Below, one piece after another: positions 10,983 through 23,600 of a stretch of 64,000 bases of DNA. Source of the DNA: Enchytraeus crypticus (lineage: Eukaryota > Annelida > Clitellata > Enchytraeida > Enchytraeidae). The notes under the pieces were generated by a model, which saw nothing but the letters and a program-made list of their open reading frames with translations, made no database searches and had not been told where the DNA came from. The stretch covers positions 567,501-631,500 of the forward strand of contig CAJHZI010000241.1 in assembly GCA_905160935.1 (NCBI GenBank), given 5' to 3'. Each line of letters opens with the position of its first letter. Positions within the stretch are counted from its first letter, which is position 1. Position numbers and translations under genes: made by a program.

Positions 10983-11743
10983 ACCTGGAATTTTGGATTT
11001 GCACGGTTTTAAACCTCATTTTTGCTTATCGGTTTGATTTTGGTTTAACATCGAGTGTTCGATGTTGTCATAAACGATTTGACTGAATATGACTAATTAA
11101 CGGAATTTTGGATTTGCACCGTTTTTGATCTAATTTTGTGCTCAACGGTTTGGCTTTGGTTTAACATCGAGTGCTCGATGTTGTCATAAACGATTTGACT
11201 GAATATGACTAATCAACGGAATTTTGGATTTGCACCGTTTTTGATCTAATTTTGTGCTCAACGGTTTGGCTTTGGTTTAACATCGACTGCTCGATGTTGT
11301 CATAAACGAATTGACTTAGTATGACTAATTAACGGAATTTTGGATTTGCACCGTTTTTACCTAATTTTTTGCTCATCGGTTTGGCTTTGGTTTAACATCG
11401 AGTGCTCGATGCTGTCATGGACAATAAACTTTATTTTTTGCACAGAGCTAGCCTTTGATTCAAGATCGAGTGCGCTGGATGTTGTCATCGACTATGTGTG
11501 ATATAGATACTGCTAGTGTGCTATTTATAGTAGCAAAGTGGCTATTTATAGTAACAACGAAATTTGTTTTTTTTTAATAAAAAAAGTTAAGAAATTTTGT
11601 TTACTATAAATAGCACACATGTCTATTTATAGTAACAAAGTGACTATTTATATTACAAGAAATTTGTTGTTTTTTTACTAAAAAAAGTTAAGAAATTGGA
11701 TGGCAGTTGCGAGCCACCGTATAAACTAAAGGCTCCATATTGG

Positions 11744-11990
11744 GATATTTGAATGTCTCGATAGCGCAATGGTTAAGGGTGTAGATAACGTCATGAAGTT
11801 TTAAATGACAGACCCAGAAGTGAATCGAACTCTCGTAGGTTCGATTCTCAGCCGCGCTGATCTGAGAGTAAAATCTCGGACATTCACTGGCCTGGCTACA
11901 CGGAAAATGGACTAAATAGCCAAACGGATATAACATGTGGTATTAAAAGTGATAGACATCAACATAGTTGATTATGTCACTATAATGTGT
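11744..11990 (+). mobile_element. tRNA-derived SINE family B copy
   Basis: A-box region at CGATAGCGCAATGGTTAAGG, B box at AGGTTCGATTCTC, body with the ATCAACATAGTTGATTA palindrome, and a TTA-repeat tail at about 11992-12006. Confidence 0.8.
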
Positions 11991-12006
11991 GTTATTATTA
12001 TTATTA

Positions 12007-12929
12007 TCCAATGAAATTTCGCTGTGGCAACATTGCTTCGAAAACGGGATCATTCTAACTTTTGCTTGTCCTTGTAAATAATAAATAATGTAAATGCACG
12101 ATATGTAAATTTTATACTTGCTTTCTATCCAGATATAGAAGCTTATTTGACGTTTATTTTATTTTATGTTGTCAGTTTTGCAGAAATTGCGAATTATGTT
12201 AGTAGTATCTGCCCGATATGTTAAATTAAATTTATTTTTGCAATATAATTGAGGCATTGCTGTAATATTTCTAATTATAATATTGGAGTGTAATTATGTT
12301 TCAATCTTATAACTACATCAATGGCCATATTAACAGCAACAGCAATCTTTATAGGTCTTAAACATCCACCCCAAGCTCTAATTGTGGCCGTATTCCTATG
12401 CTGACGCGCATTCATATGGACTTTTCCAGGTACAGTAAAAGTAGAAAATCAATTAGTTTATTGGTATCATGGAAACAGGCTGAGATTTAATGACTTTTAC
12501 AATCGTACGACTTTCGGCTTTTTTCGGTTTGGGCGTACGAGTTCTGTAGGAGTTTTGAAAATGTACTAATATTGATCTTATCAACTGAATCATAGTAACT
12601 GTTTAATCGATTCCTGAACAAGCTTTATCTGCAACTCTTTCTTAGAATATGTAAATAATTGAGGATGGGATATGGTATAATGGTTAGAATGTTATCCTCG
12701 AAAGCAAGAGATCTAGGTTCAAAACCGAGTCAATCAACAACAATTCATGTATTGGAGCTTGTTGCCATATGTCACTATCCACAGCAAAGATATGATAAAT
12801 CATGGAAAGGATTAAAAATAAGATGCCTAGAAATTGCAAGAACCTGTACAGCACTAACAAAGATTGATCGTCAGAATAGACAAACAATTTCCCCTTTGTG
12901 ACTGCTATACTGATGTGTAGATCAACCGT
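12007..12929. other. Unassigned stretch with a tRNA-like segment
   Basis: A tRNA-like segment lies at about 12662-12735 (A-box-like TGGTATAATGG, B-box-like GGTTCAAAACC). A frame from 12321 has a single TGA in about 83 codons but matches nothing I know. No supported gene. Confidence 0.4.
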
Positions 12930-13021
12930 AAACTGCTTGTGTCATAAGAGGCTGCAAAGCAAGAACTGAGGAAGGCGATTAGAAATCACCTCAGAAGCCA
13001 TCAAGCTATATACTTCATTAA

Positions 13022-15071
13022 CACTAGAAACCATAACGTGGGTCAATTGACCCAGACGCTACTTTCTAACAGCACTACAACTACACTGTAGTTCCAACAA
13101 CCAGCAAACTTGGTGACTTTTATTTAAGACATACGACGTAAACAATATAAAACTATCATTGAATTATCACCCATTCCACCACACGAACCGCGTATACCTA
13201 GAAAGCCTAAAGTGGGTCAATTGACCCAATGTTGCTGATCAATATACTTTTTTTCTAAACTGCTTCAATAATAAAGAACAGTTTCAATTGACATGACCGG
13301 GGTGGCCATGTACCCCAATCCAAATTAATGTTTTTTTACTTATTGTCAATATTTTTCACAAAAAATTAAAAAAATTCAGTGTTTTGACTCTCAATGCTCA
13401 AGAAGTACTTAGTTTTCAAATTAGCTAAAATCCAAGACTTGATACCAAATTTATCTGATTTTTTTGGCATAATTATATTGTATGAATCTGCATCGCGCTT
13501 ATGTTGGAAAGAGCTGCTCATCAATTGTTAGGGATTCATCTGATATGTGGCTCTTCTGGCTGTTTTCAACAAATCTAGACAGAAAAAAGGACATAAGACA
13601 AAATTTATCCCGCAGAAGTAATTCCCGATGAGTTTCGCGAATATCAAATCTTATGTATTGTTATTTCCATGAACCTAAGCTTATCTAGAGCCATTGAATT
13701 AGGAAATGTTTTGATTCCATATTCTTCCGGCCAGAGTAAATTTAGTGGAAAATTCTTCGCATTTAGTAAGCCACGAAGATAGAGTAATACAGTAAAGCAA
13801 GGAATGCCTTGAGTTCGGTTTCTGTAACATCCCAGGTAGCATCTGTCAAACGAGCATATTCTACTGTACATTGATTGATATGGCGTATCATACCCTCGTC
13901 CAAAATTCTACTTCCAGAGGAGTTGATATGACTCATGAGTTCGCCGTGACTCCAGACTTTGATTTCAAAATATTCTGCTTCTAACGTTTTGCCGCATATT
14001 GCTTGATCTGTAGTTATGATCCAACGCGTACAGTGCACAAATATGTTGTTATCACTTGTTGTTGTCCCCTTGAACAACCCCCGCATCACCAGGATGGCCT
14101 GAATTACTTCCAGAAGCTTCGTGAGTTTCAACAGCATTATTATAATCATCATCATCTTTGCCAATAGTATTATTATCATTATCGCTGTTTTCAACCTCTG
14201 AGTCTTCGTAACTGAAATCAGAATCTAATTCAACATCCGAGTTCAATTTATCACTAGTTGCATCTGAACCATCCGATTCACTACCACTCTCATCCTCCAA
14301 CAAGTTCTGCAGTTTTGCTAGAGCCTGTTGCGCAGTCAAATGCCTGGGGCGTTGTGATGAAGTGCTACGTTGCTCAATAGGGCACGGCTGACTACTGGAA
14401 GGAGCAATCGTCGGTAAATTTGTCCATTTAATAATGTCTATTTTAGACAGAATTGTTGTTAAAATTGTGAGAAGATATTCCAATTGTGGTTCCAAATTCT
14501 AACCATAACACCTATATTAGCTATAATTCTAAAATATATGTTTTGTCTAAGGCTTAACGTTAGGTTTCAGGGTTAAAAAGATAGCAAAGTTAGGACTATT
14601 GATTAAGTTTTGCACTAGCGTAAATTGAAGGAGGATGAGAAGAATTCCTCTTTCCACTGGTACATCTTGAAATATTTCCAAATGGATTATACTTACCAAA
14701 ACACAAAACCAGTGGGGACTGGTTTTATGTTCAATTTACATTTTAAATAGGCTAGTATTTTGTTTTAAGGTTAGATGTTAATAAGTCTAATCGGTAGTTT
14801 TAGTAACTTTTTGTATTATTCAATTTTAAAGCCATTTTTGTCTCTTTTTTAAGAAAACTTTGGTTAATTTATTTATTTATTTTAAAACTGTACAGTAGCC
14901 AAGAACAGTAGCAAAATTATATAACACTAAGCATCTCGTTCTTTAAGAATTTCTATTAATGCGTATAAAAATGACTGAGTAAGATAACCGATAATTCGAA
15001 CGAAATACATGCTGGGTCAAATGAACCGCTTTAGGGTTTCTAGGTATAACGAAAGCTCCGGGTTTCTAGTG
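13022..15071. mobile_element. piggyBac transposon, defective, with TTAA target duplication
   Basis: TTAA at 13018-13021 and at 15072-15075 flank ends reading CACTAGAAACC and GGTTTCTAGTG. Subterminal inverted blocks contain GGGTCAATTGACCC (13053 and 13216 areas) and TAGGGTTTCTAGGTAT (about 15031). TTAA duplication and CTAGAAA-type ends are hallmarks of the piggyBac superfamily. The internal transposase is on the minus strand and truncated. Confidence 0.9.
13380..14495 (-). pseudogene. piggyBac transposase remnant (PGBD4-like N-terminal half)
   Basis: Frame 14495-14052 has an N-terminus with HLTAQQALAKLQNLLEDESG and a long acidic region. After a shift, frames at 14194-13763 and 13871-13644 read TETELKAFLALLYY and LWPEEYGIKTFPNSMALDKL with RFMEI, the conserved start of the piggyBac DDD domain. 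A degenerate stretch down to about 13380 reads LTIDEQLFPT and RCRFIQYNYAKK, around the first catalytic region. The second half of the catalytic domain is deleted. At least two frame breaks are visible. Confidence 0.8.
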
Positions 15072-15315
15072 TTAAGGTGTTGATAGGGCTTATCCTTTTG
15101 CAAAGTAATTAATTTGTTAATCAATAGAGTGCTCTTTATGGAGTGTGAAAAGCAGCATATGAATAGGAATAAATATCTTGGATCTTCTACCTTGCATAGC
15201 ACTAGAGAGAGAGAGAAAGAGATGCCCACAATATAATTTAATTTTAATTGTTTTGTAGTTGAAGCTTTAGTTTATAGAGATATTATCAGTGAGAGACGAA
15301 GGAAAAGAAGAAGAA

Positions 15316-18300
15316 ATGTCAGGAGGAAAACAGCAAGGGGCAAATATACCACTACCTGCCGGATGGGAAGCTAAATATGACCCCGCTCAAAAGAGATAGT
15401 AAATATCTGTTTATCTGCTATTTTTAATTAATTTTAAGGAAAATATGAGGTTATTGGTTATGTTTAGTAATTAATATTAAAGTAAGTATCAGATTATTGG
15501 CAATATTTGAAATTAAAATAAATATCAAATTATTTTGTATATTTAATTTTAAAGTAAATATCAACTAAATAAATATCAAGTTATTTTGTATATTTAATGT
15601 TAAAGTAAATATCAACTTATCAATTATATTTAATAATTATATTTAATGTTACAGTAAATAAGAGATAATCTTTTATATTTAATATCCATTTTAATTTAAT
15701 ACTGTAAGAGCTATGTCTCTCTAAGTCTTTCTAGGTATGATCTAGTTGTGAGTCCATGGGACAAATTAATAGTTTTCTGCTTACAGTCATGCCTGCTAAT
15801 GAAAACTCCTGAAAATGGCTTATTTGATTCCATCACAAATTGTTTCTATCATCGAAATAAATCACATCTTTTTGAGAAATGTAGCTCTTTGATATTAGCA
15901 TTTTAAATGCAGTAGTGTCTTGAATGATCTCATTGCCTCATTGTTTCCATTAGCTGACTTTTACGCGAAGTGTATATCATTATAATACCGTAGAATTTGT
16001 TTCTTTTATTACACGTTAAATATTGGACTATAAAATTGAATTAGAGAAAATTTTAGTAAATTTTGTGTTGTTTTGGCTATGATTGTGATCATCTTGTTTT
16101 AGCTTCTTTATTGATCATGTCAATAAAATTACCTCTTGGGAAGATCCTCGCATTAAGCTGCTGCAACAACAACAACAGCAACAGAAGGCTGCGCAACAGC
16201 AACAACAACAAAGAGCTGCTGCAACGGCCCAACAACAGAGGACTCCACAGCAACAAACGCAACAACAGCATAGATCTGGACAACAACAACAACAACATTT
16301 GACAGCTTCTGGATCTCAGTCACGTCCTAGAAGTGTAAGTTTATTTGTTAAATTATTTCTAACAGTAATTATAAATATATATATAGTAGTACATTATATG
16401 ATATATATAATACGTATATAGTAATTTAATTTTAAACTACTATGTAAGTACGCATGTTCATTATAAGTACTTGGTATATGAAGACAGGAATGAATGTTGC
16501 TGGATGGTATAAAGTTCCACTCATATGTAGACATTTTTTTACTAGTTTAGATATTAATTTAAATGTAATTGTTATTTAGCTTATTATTACTATTGAACTC
16601 TTTCTGTAAAATAGACTCGAAGTCCGAATTTGGCTATGACACTTCTATATAAATTTTCGTTGTTAATAATAATTAATAATAATAATAATTTCCAACAATT
16701 ATTAAGCTATTAGGTTAATGTAATTAGTTATTTAATGCAAGTAATTGATTAAACTATTAGGCTAAAATAATTAGTTAATTAATAAAAGCTAATGCTAACC
16801 TCAGTTTCCTCACTCAAAAGGTATGTCAGTGACGAGCAAAACCAGGATTTGAACCCTGCACATACTGATCCACAGTCGAATATCTTACCCGACATTAGTT
16901 GAAATTAGTTCAAGTATTGATTGAACTTCTAATTTAAGGTAATTAATAGTTTTGAATCACATGAACTTAGATACAATAGATGCATACTGATATGGCGAAA
17001 TAGTGATGATCTAAATGGTTCATTTAAGTAATGCAACAATTTGAATGATAATAGATCTTTTTGATTATTATTTGATCTGACTAATAGTGTGATTATTTGA
17101 TAATGGATTTATTTGATAATAAATCTATTTAATAATAAATCTGATTTGATAATAAATCTGATTTAATAATAGATAAATTTATAATATATCTATTTATTAA
17201 TAATTATTTACTATTATTAATAAATAATAGTAATAATGTATTTATTGATAATACACATGATTTGATAATACATCTATTTTATAATAAATCTGATTTGATA
17301 ATAGATCTGTTTTGATAATAGATTTCTAATTGTAGATTTCTCCCAGTCACTCGCCCGCTGGATCAAGGGCTCACACCCCAGGGGGCAGCCCCACCGTGCC
17401 CTCATCTCGTACCCCCGCAGCCCCTCAGCACGTGGCGGGGGTGGGAGGCACCACCCCAGCTCAGTCAAGATCGTCTGCTGCTCCAGCGGCGGCTCAGACG
17501 GCTCAGCAATCTGGCTGGCAGCAACAGGTATTTAGTAGTACCTAGAATGGTACTAATATTTATTATTTTAATACTTTTAATGCTAATTAATGATAATATT
17601 AAGTAGTAATATGATAATTATGGTATTACCGAACAGAGCTATGGCTCTTTTATGGTAGCCTCTTTTGTATTGATATTTATTTATCTAACTAATGCACGTT
17701 CGTATTGTTTGTATAATCTGTGCTGTGATGAACAAATAAATGATACTAGGTCATAAAGTAGCCCATAAGGTGGGAAGAGAGATAAGTTAACTGAAGTGGG
17801 GAAGATTAACTATAAATTAACTGAAGTGGAGCTTCAGTATTATACTGTATAACATGAGGAATATAGTTTTGCATATAGTTCATTACAGACAAATTGGTGA
17901 AGCTTAAACCTCGAGGTACCTCAGTACCCGATATCGTTAAAGAGACATCTACCAAATATGAATCGTTTACGACATTGATGGTTGTGGACTTAGAAATGTG
18001 TATTTTTCTTATTAGAAAATCAGTAAAATCAGAGATTGTCCGCATACTAAGTGCTCAATGGCTTTTGGAAATTGTAATTTATGATATTATTTGTTGTTTG
18101 AAAGCTTATCAGACTTCTTTCTAATCTTTGCTGAATTTACACATGGTGATTTACATTTCACAACACTAGGCCTATTTATATAGAAGCTGCGTTATCTCTA
18201 TAGAAGCTATGCTATAACCATGGAAGCTTTGCTACCATTATAAAAGCTTTGCTATCACTATATAAGCTTTGCTACCACTAACTATAGAAGCATTGGTATC

Positions 18301-18617
18301 ACTATAGAAGCTTTGCTGTTACTATAGAAGCTTTGCTATCATTATAGAAATTTTCCTATCACTATAGAAGATTTGCTTATGTGAGCATGAAGAGGAAAGT
18401 AGAAGACAGGGAAGAGTGGAGGCGTTATGTACTATGGACCTGTCAGTAGGCAGTGCATTAAGAGAGAGAGAGAGATATTGGCACTAAGAGAGAGAGATAT
18501 TGAAATTAATTTATTGATTTTATGCAGCTCGATGAAGTGTTTGGTATGAAGGTGAATTTGATTCGAGATGATGATGAAGAAACTGCTGGAGAACCTCATG
18601 TGAGTCTTTGAGCATTA

Positions 18618-18665
<48 letters not shown>

Positions 18666-19001
18666 TTTTATAAAATGTACCAAATATGTAGATTTCAGTA
18701 TAAATATAATTTTAAAGCATTTTGTAATTAGATATGTGTTGAGGGATTTAGATAAAATGTGTCATTGTTTTAGATTGCCTATAATTTGTTCGATGGTTCT
18801 AGATAATAGAGTGTCTTATGGTAGAAGCGTGTATTTAATTTACGAAGCTTTTAATGGTAGTGCTGGTATTAGCAGGAATTCTAGTTAAGTTTCTAGTAGG
18901 CTATTTCATTTTTTGATTGTTTTATGATCCTATGTTTTTGTGTGTGTATATATTTATATGTGATGCATCTTGATCCTGTCTGTTTTTGACGAATAAAGAA
19001 A

Positions 19002-19078
<77 letters not shown>

Positions 19079-20649
19079 CATCCCTGGATGAGGAAATGGA
19101 CATTAAACCTTTATAATAATTATTATTATTATTTTTCTATGTTTGTCTCATCTCTGAGTTCCTTTTGAGATGAGGAATCTATTAAACCATGATTTAGATT
19201 TTATAGGTGGGTCTGTACATCCTATGTGTAGAGCAAATTTAAGTTAAAATATGACTCTATTTTGCTGTATATTTAGTGTATTTAATTTGGTTTTAATATA
19301 TTTAATATATTTAATTTGCAATTTATTATTATTCTAATATTTTAAATTTAGTGTATTTAATTTTCTTTTATTTTTAGTTTATGTTAGTGCTAACTTTCAT
19401 AGCCTAACTCTGAAGCTGCGACTTTATTCTCACATGACTGCATACATTGATTCATATGTTGAGGAATATTTGCATCATTATTTAAGTTAAAACTATATAT
19501 CTAAACATTTGAAATTTTAATTTTAATTACTTTAAGGTGCAGCAGTTGTTTCAGTCTCTTGCTATATATAATATAGATTCCCTCAATCAATCAATGATCA
19601 TTCTACATCGTATATTTGTAAACTAAGGCACCACCTGCCTTCCAGTCTATAACCCTATATGCAATATATTTATTGAAATCATCTAAATGTTGATCGATTT
19701 AACATCAATATGCCATTAGCTACATTTCATTCGCTGTAAATAATAAAACAAATACCTCTTTGATGTAAAACCTCTGAAAATCCAAATTTTCTGAAGTTTT
19801 GTGTTAGAATTTGTTAGAAATATAAATGAAAGGTCTCTAGATGTGTACTGTTGTGCTTTGAATTCTGCAGGTGGATGAGGAGGCAGTGACTAGACTGCAT
19901 GCTGTGTTTCCTAGTGCCAGCCAAGATATCATAAGAGATGTCCTCACTACGTTAGTCTAAGATGTTATATTGCAAGGGAAACCTATACGTAGATCAAAAT
20001 CATCATCATCATCTTCTCTTAAATCCCAGTTTAACCAGGGTCGGGATACGAATAGACTTTCTTTTATCCATTCGTTTAAGTTTTGTGGCAATTACATGGA
20101 GCCTAGGTGCTCACCAACCGAATGCCCTTTCTGACGTTGGTATGGATCTTAGTGTTTTAGTCGCCTTCTACAACACGTGCAGTCACCGGTTGGTCAAATT
20201 CTTCAAACGACCCGGACACAACGCAGGGAATATACGCTGATCTCTATACGTAGATCATCTCTATATGTAGATCAAAATCAAAGTTACTGTTCTGTGTTGT
20301 GATAGTAACGCACATGTTGTAAGAGGTAAGAGCATTTACTGTAGAAGGCAGTGGGACACCACCACAGAAACCATATTTTCTCAAGCTAAAGGCTGCTTTA
20401 CGGTTTTCTAAAAGCTTTCTATTGTTTTGAGATGGGTCAACTTGTTGGCCTTTGGCCTGCAGAGTGAGTATTAGGCATGAAAGCAGATATCGAGTAGGAA
20501 TGTGTCCCTTGGACCTGCCACGTGATGGAATACTCCGGAGAGAGTAAAAATATGTATGATTTCAATCAATCAATAAGAATTTAATGTCCGGTTCTGAGAC
20601 GTCCCTGACATTGCCATAAGGCAATGTCAGGGACGTCTCAGGGATTTAC

Positions 20650-20690
<41 letters not shown>

Positions 20691-23600
20691 ATATTAGTGT
20701 ATTTATTATTATTCGGATGTATAATATGTTATATTTTATCTTGCTGAGTAATGTCCGAGGTCTTGTAAGCTATATTCCTTAGCAAGCATTTTTGAATGTA
20801 AAATCCTGAACATACCTAAAAAAATTGTAACCGTTCCCTTATCTCTCAATTATCAATTAAACCAATGGATCTCAGTGTATTGTATTAGATCTCAGTGTGG
20901 TGTATTAAATCTCAGTGTGGTGTATTAGTGTACAAAGCCACTACGAGAAGTATTGCAATTGAATTAATATTTTCCGTGATTGTAGTACTGGCTGGAGCCA
21001 GTGGCGAAGTCGGTAAGATACTCGACCGCGGATCAGTTGATGCGGGTTCAAATCCTGGGCTCGCCCGTCACTGACATCGCTTTCGAGTGAGGAAACTGAC
21101 GTTAACCTTAGCTTTTTAGCTTTTTTACAACAAATCCTGAAACATTTACGTTTGAACATGATTGATTGATCATTTTTAGAACTAACTCAGTAAAATTAGC
21201 CATTTAAAATTAGTTATTTAGTTGTTGTGTATTTAACTGAACAACAGATGCAAGACTGAGGCGTCTGCTAAGATGGTACTGCTGGGGATGGGCTGCAAGG
21301 AAGTACAGGCTGGAACACCAGGGCGCGCCACCCCACACAGGTCTGAAACATCAGGGCGCGCCACCCCCCACAGCTCTGCCGCTACCCCTGCCTCTTCCTC
21401 ACCCTCAGGGGTCAAGGGCAAGACTTCTGCGAGCAAGTCGACAGAAAGCCCAGCCAATTTTAGATCTGCCGAGGCCAGAGGATTGAGCGACTCTGTTCGA
21501 CTGAATAACCATCAGCAACAACAACAACAACAACAACAACCTGGACGAGAGGCTCGTAAAGAACGTGAGAAGTTTTATATGTGTTCTGCTCTGATTATCA
21601 TCATCGTCGTCGTCATCATCATCATCATCGTCATCATCATCATCATCATTATCATAATCGTCATCGGCATCATCGCCATCATCATCATCATCATCATTCC
21701 TTGATTCCTAGTTTAGCTCTGGTCAGGATTAGAAAACTTTGTATCACTTTCTGGAGCCTAGATGCTGACCAACCGAATGCCCTTTCTGATTTTAGTTTGG
21801 GTCTTAGTGCTTTTTTGTCATTTACCACGCGTTAAGTCCCCGGTTGGACTATTCTTCTGCAGCCCAGACTCAACATGAGTAAAATCTGCTCTGCTCTGAT
21901 CTAATTAGGAATTTAACAAATAAAGCTCTAGAATGACTCTTAGTGGGTCTTATACACTGAGCCGCTTGCGGTTCATTAGCTTTCAATTTAAGCAAGTCAG
22001 TATTTTGAGGTGAAGCCAGCAGTTACGTTACAATCATTTTACTGGATACTAGAAGCAGCTTTGTGATTCCAATTTAAATGGTTTTCCATATCTAGATATC
22101 CTTGTCTTGTGTATGAACCAGCCGTAATATCCGGATCATCATCACCTTTCCTTGAATCTCGGCTTAGCTAGGGTCAGGGTACGAATAGACCTCCACTCCT
22201 CTCTGTGTCTGTGCGATGGGGGGGGGGGGGGAACTTTATTCGTTTTAGAAAATTTTTGTAGCAATTTCTGAAGCCTAGGCGTTCAACAACCGAATTCCCT
22301 TTCTGTCCTTGGTTTAGATCTTAGTGCTTTGTCACCTTTTACGACATGATTTATGACAAACGTGTACATTTTAAAAATACTTTGGATTTCTTTGCCACTG
22401 CTATGCTATTGTCTTGTTGCAGTTCAAAGTAAACTGAAGAACGAGTTTCCGCAGTTTGAAGACTCCAATATAGCGCTACTGCTGGAAATGTACGAATATG
22501 ATGAAGTAAAGGCTCGTAGAAAGTTAGCTTCCATCGTGACCACCGTCAATGTTACTACTGCTACAACTTCCACTGCTGCATCTGGGAATTCTAAGTAATC
22601 ATTATACTATTAATATAAAAGTATTCATTAGTATTGTTATAAAAGTATTCATTAGTATTGTTATAAAAGTAGTCATTAGTATTAATAGAAAAGTAGTCAT
22701 TAGTATTAATAGAAAAGTAGTCATTAGTATTAATAGAAAAGTAGTCATTAGTCTTAATAGAAAAGTAGTCATTAGTATTAATAGAAAAGTAGTCATTAGT
22801 ATTAATAGAAAAGTAGTCATTAGTATTAATAGAAAAGTAGTCATTAGTATTAATAGAAAAGTAGTCATTAGTATTAATAGAAAAGTAGTCATTAGTATTA
22901 ATAGAAAAGTAGTCATTAGTATTAATAGAAAAGTAGTCATTAGTATTAATAGAAAAGTAGTCATCATTAGTATTAATAGAAAAGTAGTCATTAGTATTAA
23001 TAGAAAAGTAGTCATTAGTATTAATAGAAAAGTAGTCATTAGTATTAATAGAAAAGTAGTCATTAGTATTAATAGAAAAGTAGTCATTAGTATTAATAGA
23101 AAAGTAGTCATTAGTATTAATAGAAAAGTAGTCATTAGTATTAATAGAAAAGTAGTCATTAGTATTAATAGAAAAGTAGTCATTAGTATTAATAGAAAAG
23201 TAGTCATTAGTATTAATAGAAAAGTAGTCATTAGTATTAATAGAAAAGTAGTCATTAGTATTATAGAAAAGTGTCAGAAGTAATCATTAGTATTAACAAG
23301 TAATCATTAGTATTAACAATAATCATTAGGATTATTGTAGAAGTAATCATGAGTATGAATATAAATAAGTCTAGGGTATAAATAGCTTACTGTAATTAAC
23401 TTCTGTTCTCAAATCGCAAAGATGGCATCAGAAAAGCTTTGATTGAGGTTGGAATCAAAGTCCGCCGGCTTATGAGCCAATTCAGCTGGTACTAAACTAC
23501 TGCTGTAAAATATAATCCACTAAACAATTGATGTTAATAGTGAAATTAGTTCATTGATTGATCTTAGATAGCCAAAATTTAGATATATGAGCACAATTTA

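Larger units (their letters stand above)
7633..11721. mobile_element. IS3EU-like DNA transposon with long complex inverted ends
   Basis: The ends TACGGTGGCTCGCAACTGCC (7633) and its complement ending at 11721 are flanked by TAAATT (7627-7632) and TAAACT (11722-11727), a near-perfect 6-bp target duplication. Both ends continue as imperfect inverted repeats of several hundred bases (7633-8222 and 10985-11721). These contain mirrored CTATTTATAGTA words and tandem units of about 115-125 bp around CATCGAGCACTCGATGTT. The interior codes on the minus strand for parts of an integrase-like transposase. It is interrupted by a LINE at about 8502-10702. Class assignment rests on recalled protein motifs. 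Confidence 0.75.
12930..15215 (+). mobile_element. SINE family C copy split by a piggyBac element
   Basis: The left half (12930-13021) carries GAGGAAGGCGATTAGAAATC and the right half (15072-15215) carries GGAGTGTGAAAAGC and a CTTGCATAGCACTAGAGAGA end. Together they make one SINE family C copy, interrupted at TTAA. Confidence 0.75.

Noticed and set aside
12321..12569. Frame with one TGA (MAILTATAIFIGLKHPPQAL ...), considered as a mitochondrial insertion with TGA as Trp
   Set aside because: I could not match it to any mitochondrial protein, and one stop in about 83 codons can occur by chance.
20991..21065. tRNA genes suggested by A and B boxes here and at SINE B copies
   Set aside because: Each lacks a clean cloverleaf and terminator, and the same sequence recurs with a shared non-tRNA body, so they are SINE heads.
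21565..21704. Ile/His-rich extension after WW/CUE exon 6
   Set aside because: It is a CAT microsatellite behind a good donor (21565), and the next exon fits the phase only if splicing occurs there.
22549..23283. Long open frames on both strands (Val-Val-Ile-Ser-Ile-Asn-Arg-Lys and Met-Thr-Thr-Phe-Leu repeats)
   Set aside because: They are the six-frame shadow of a 24-bp minisatellite, whose period is a multiple of three. The true exon 7 ends at 22594.
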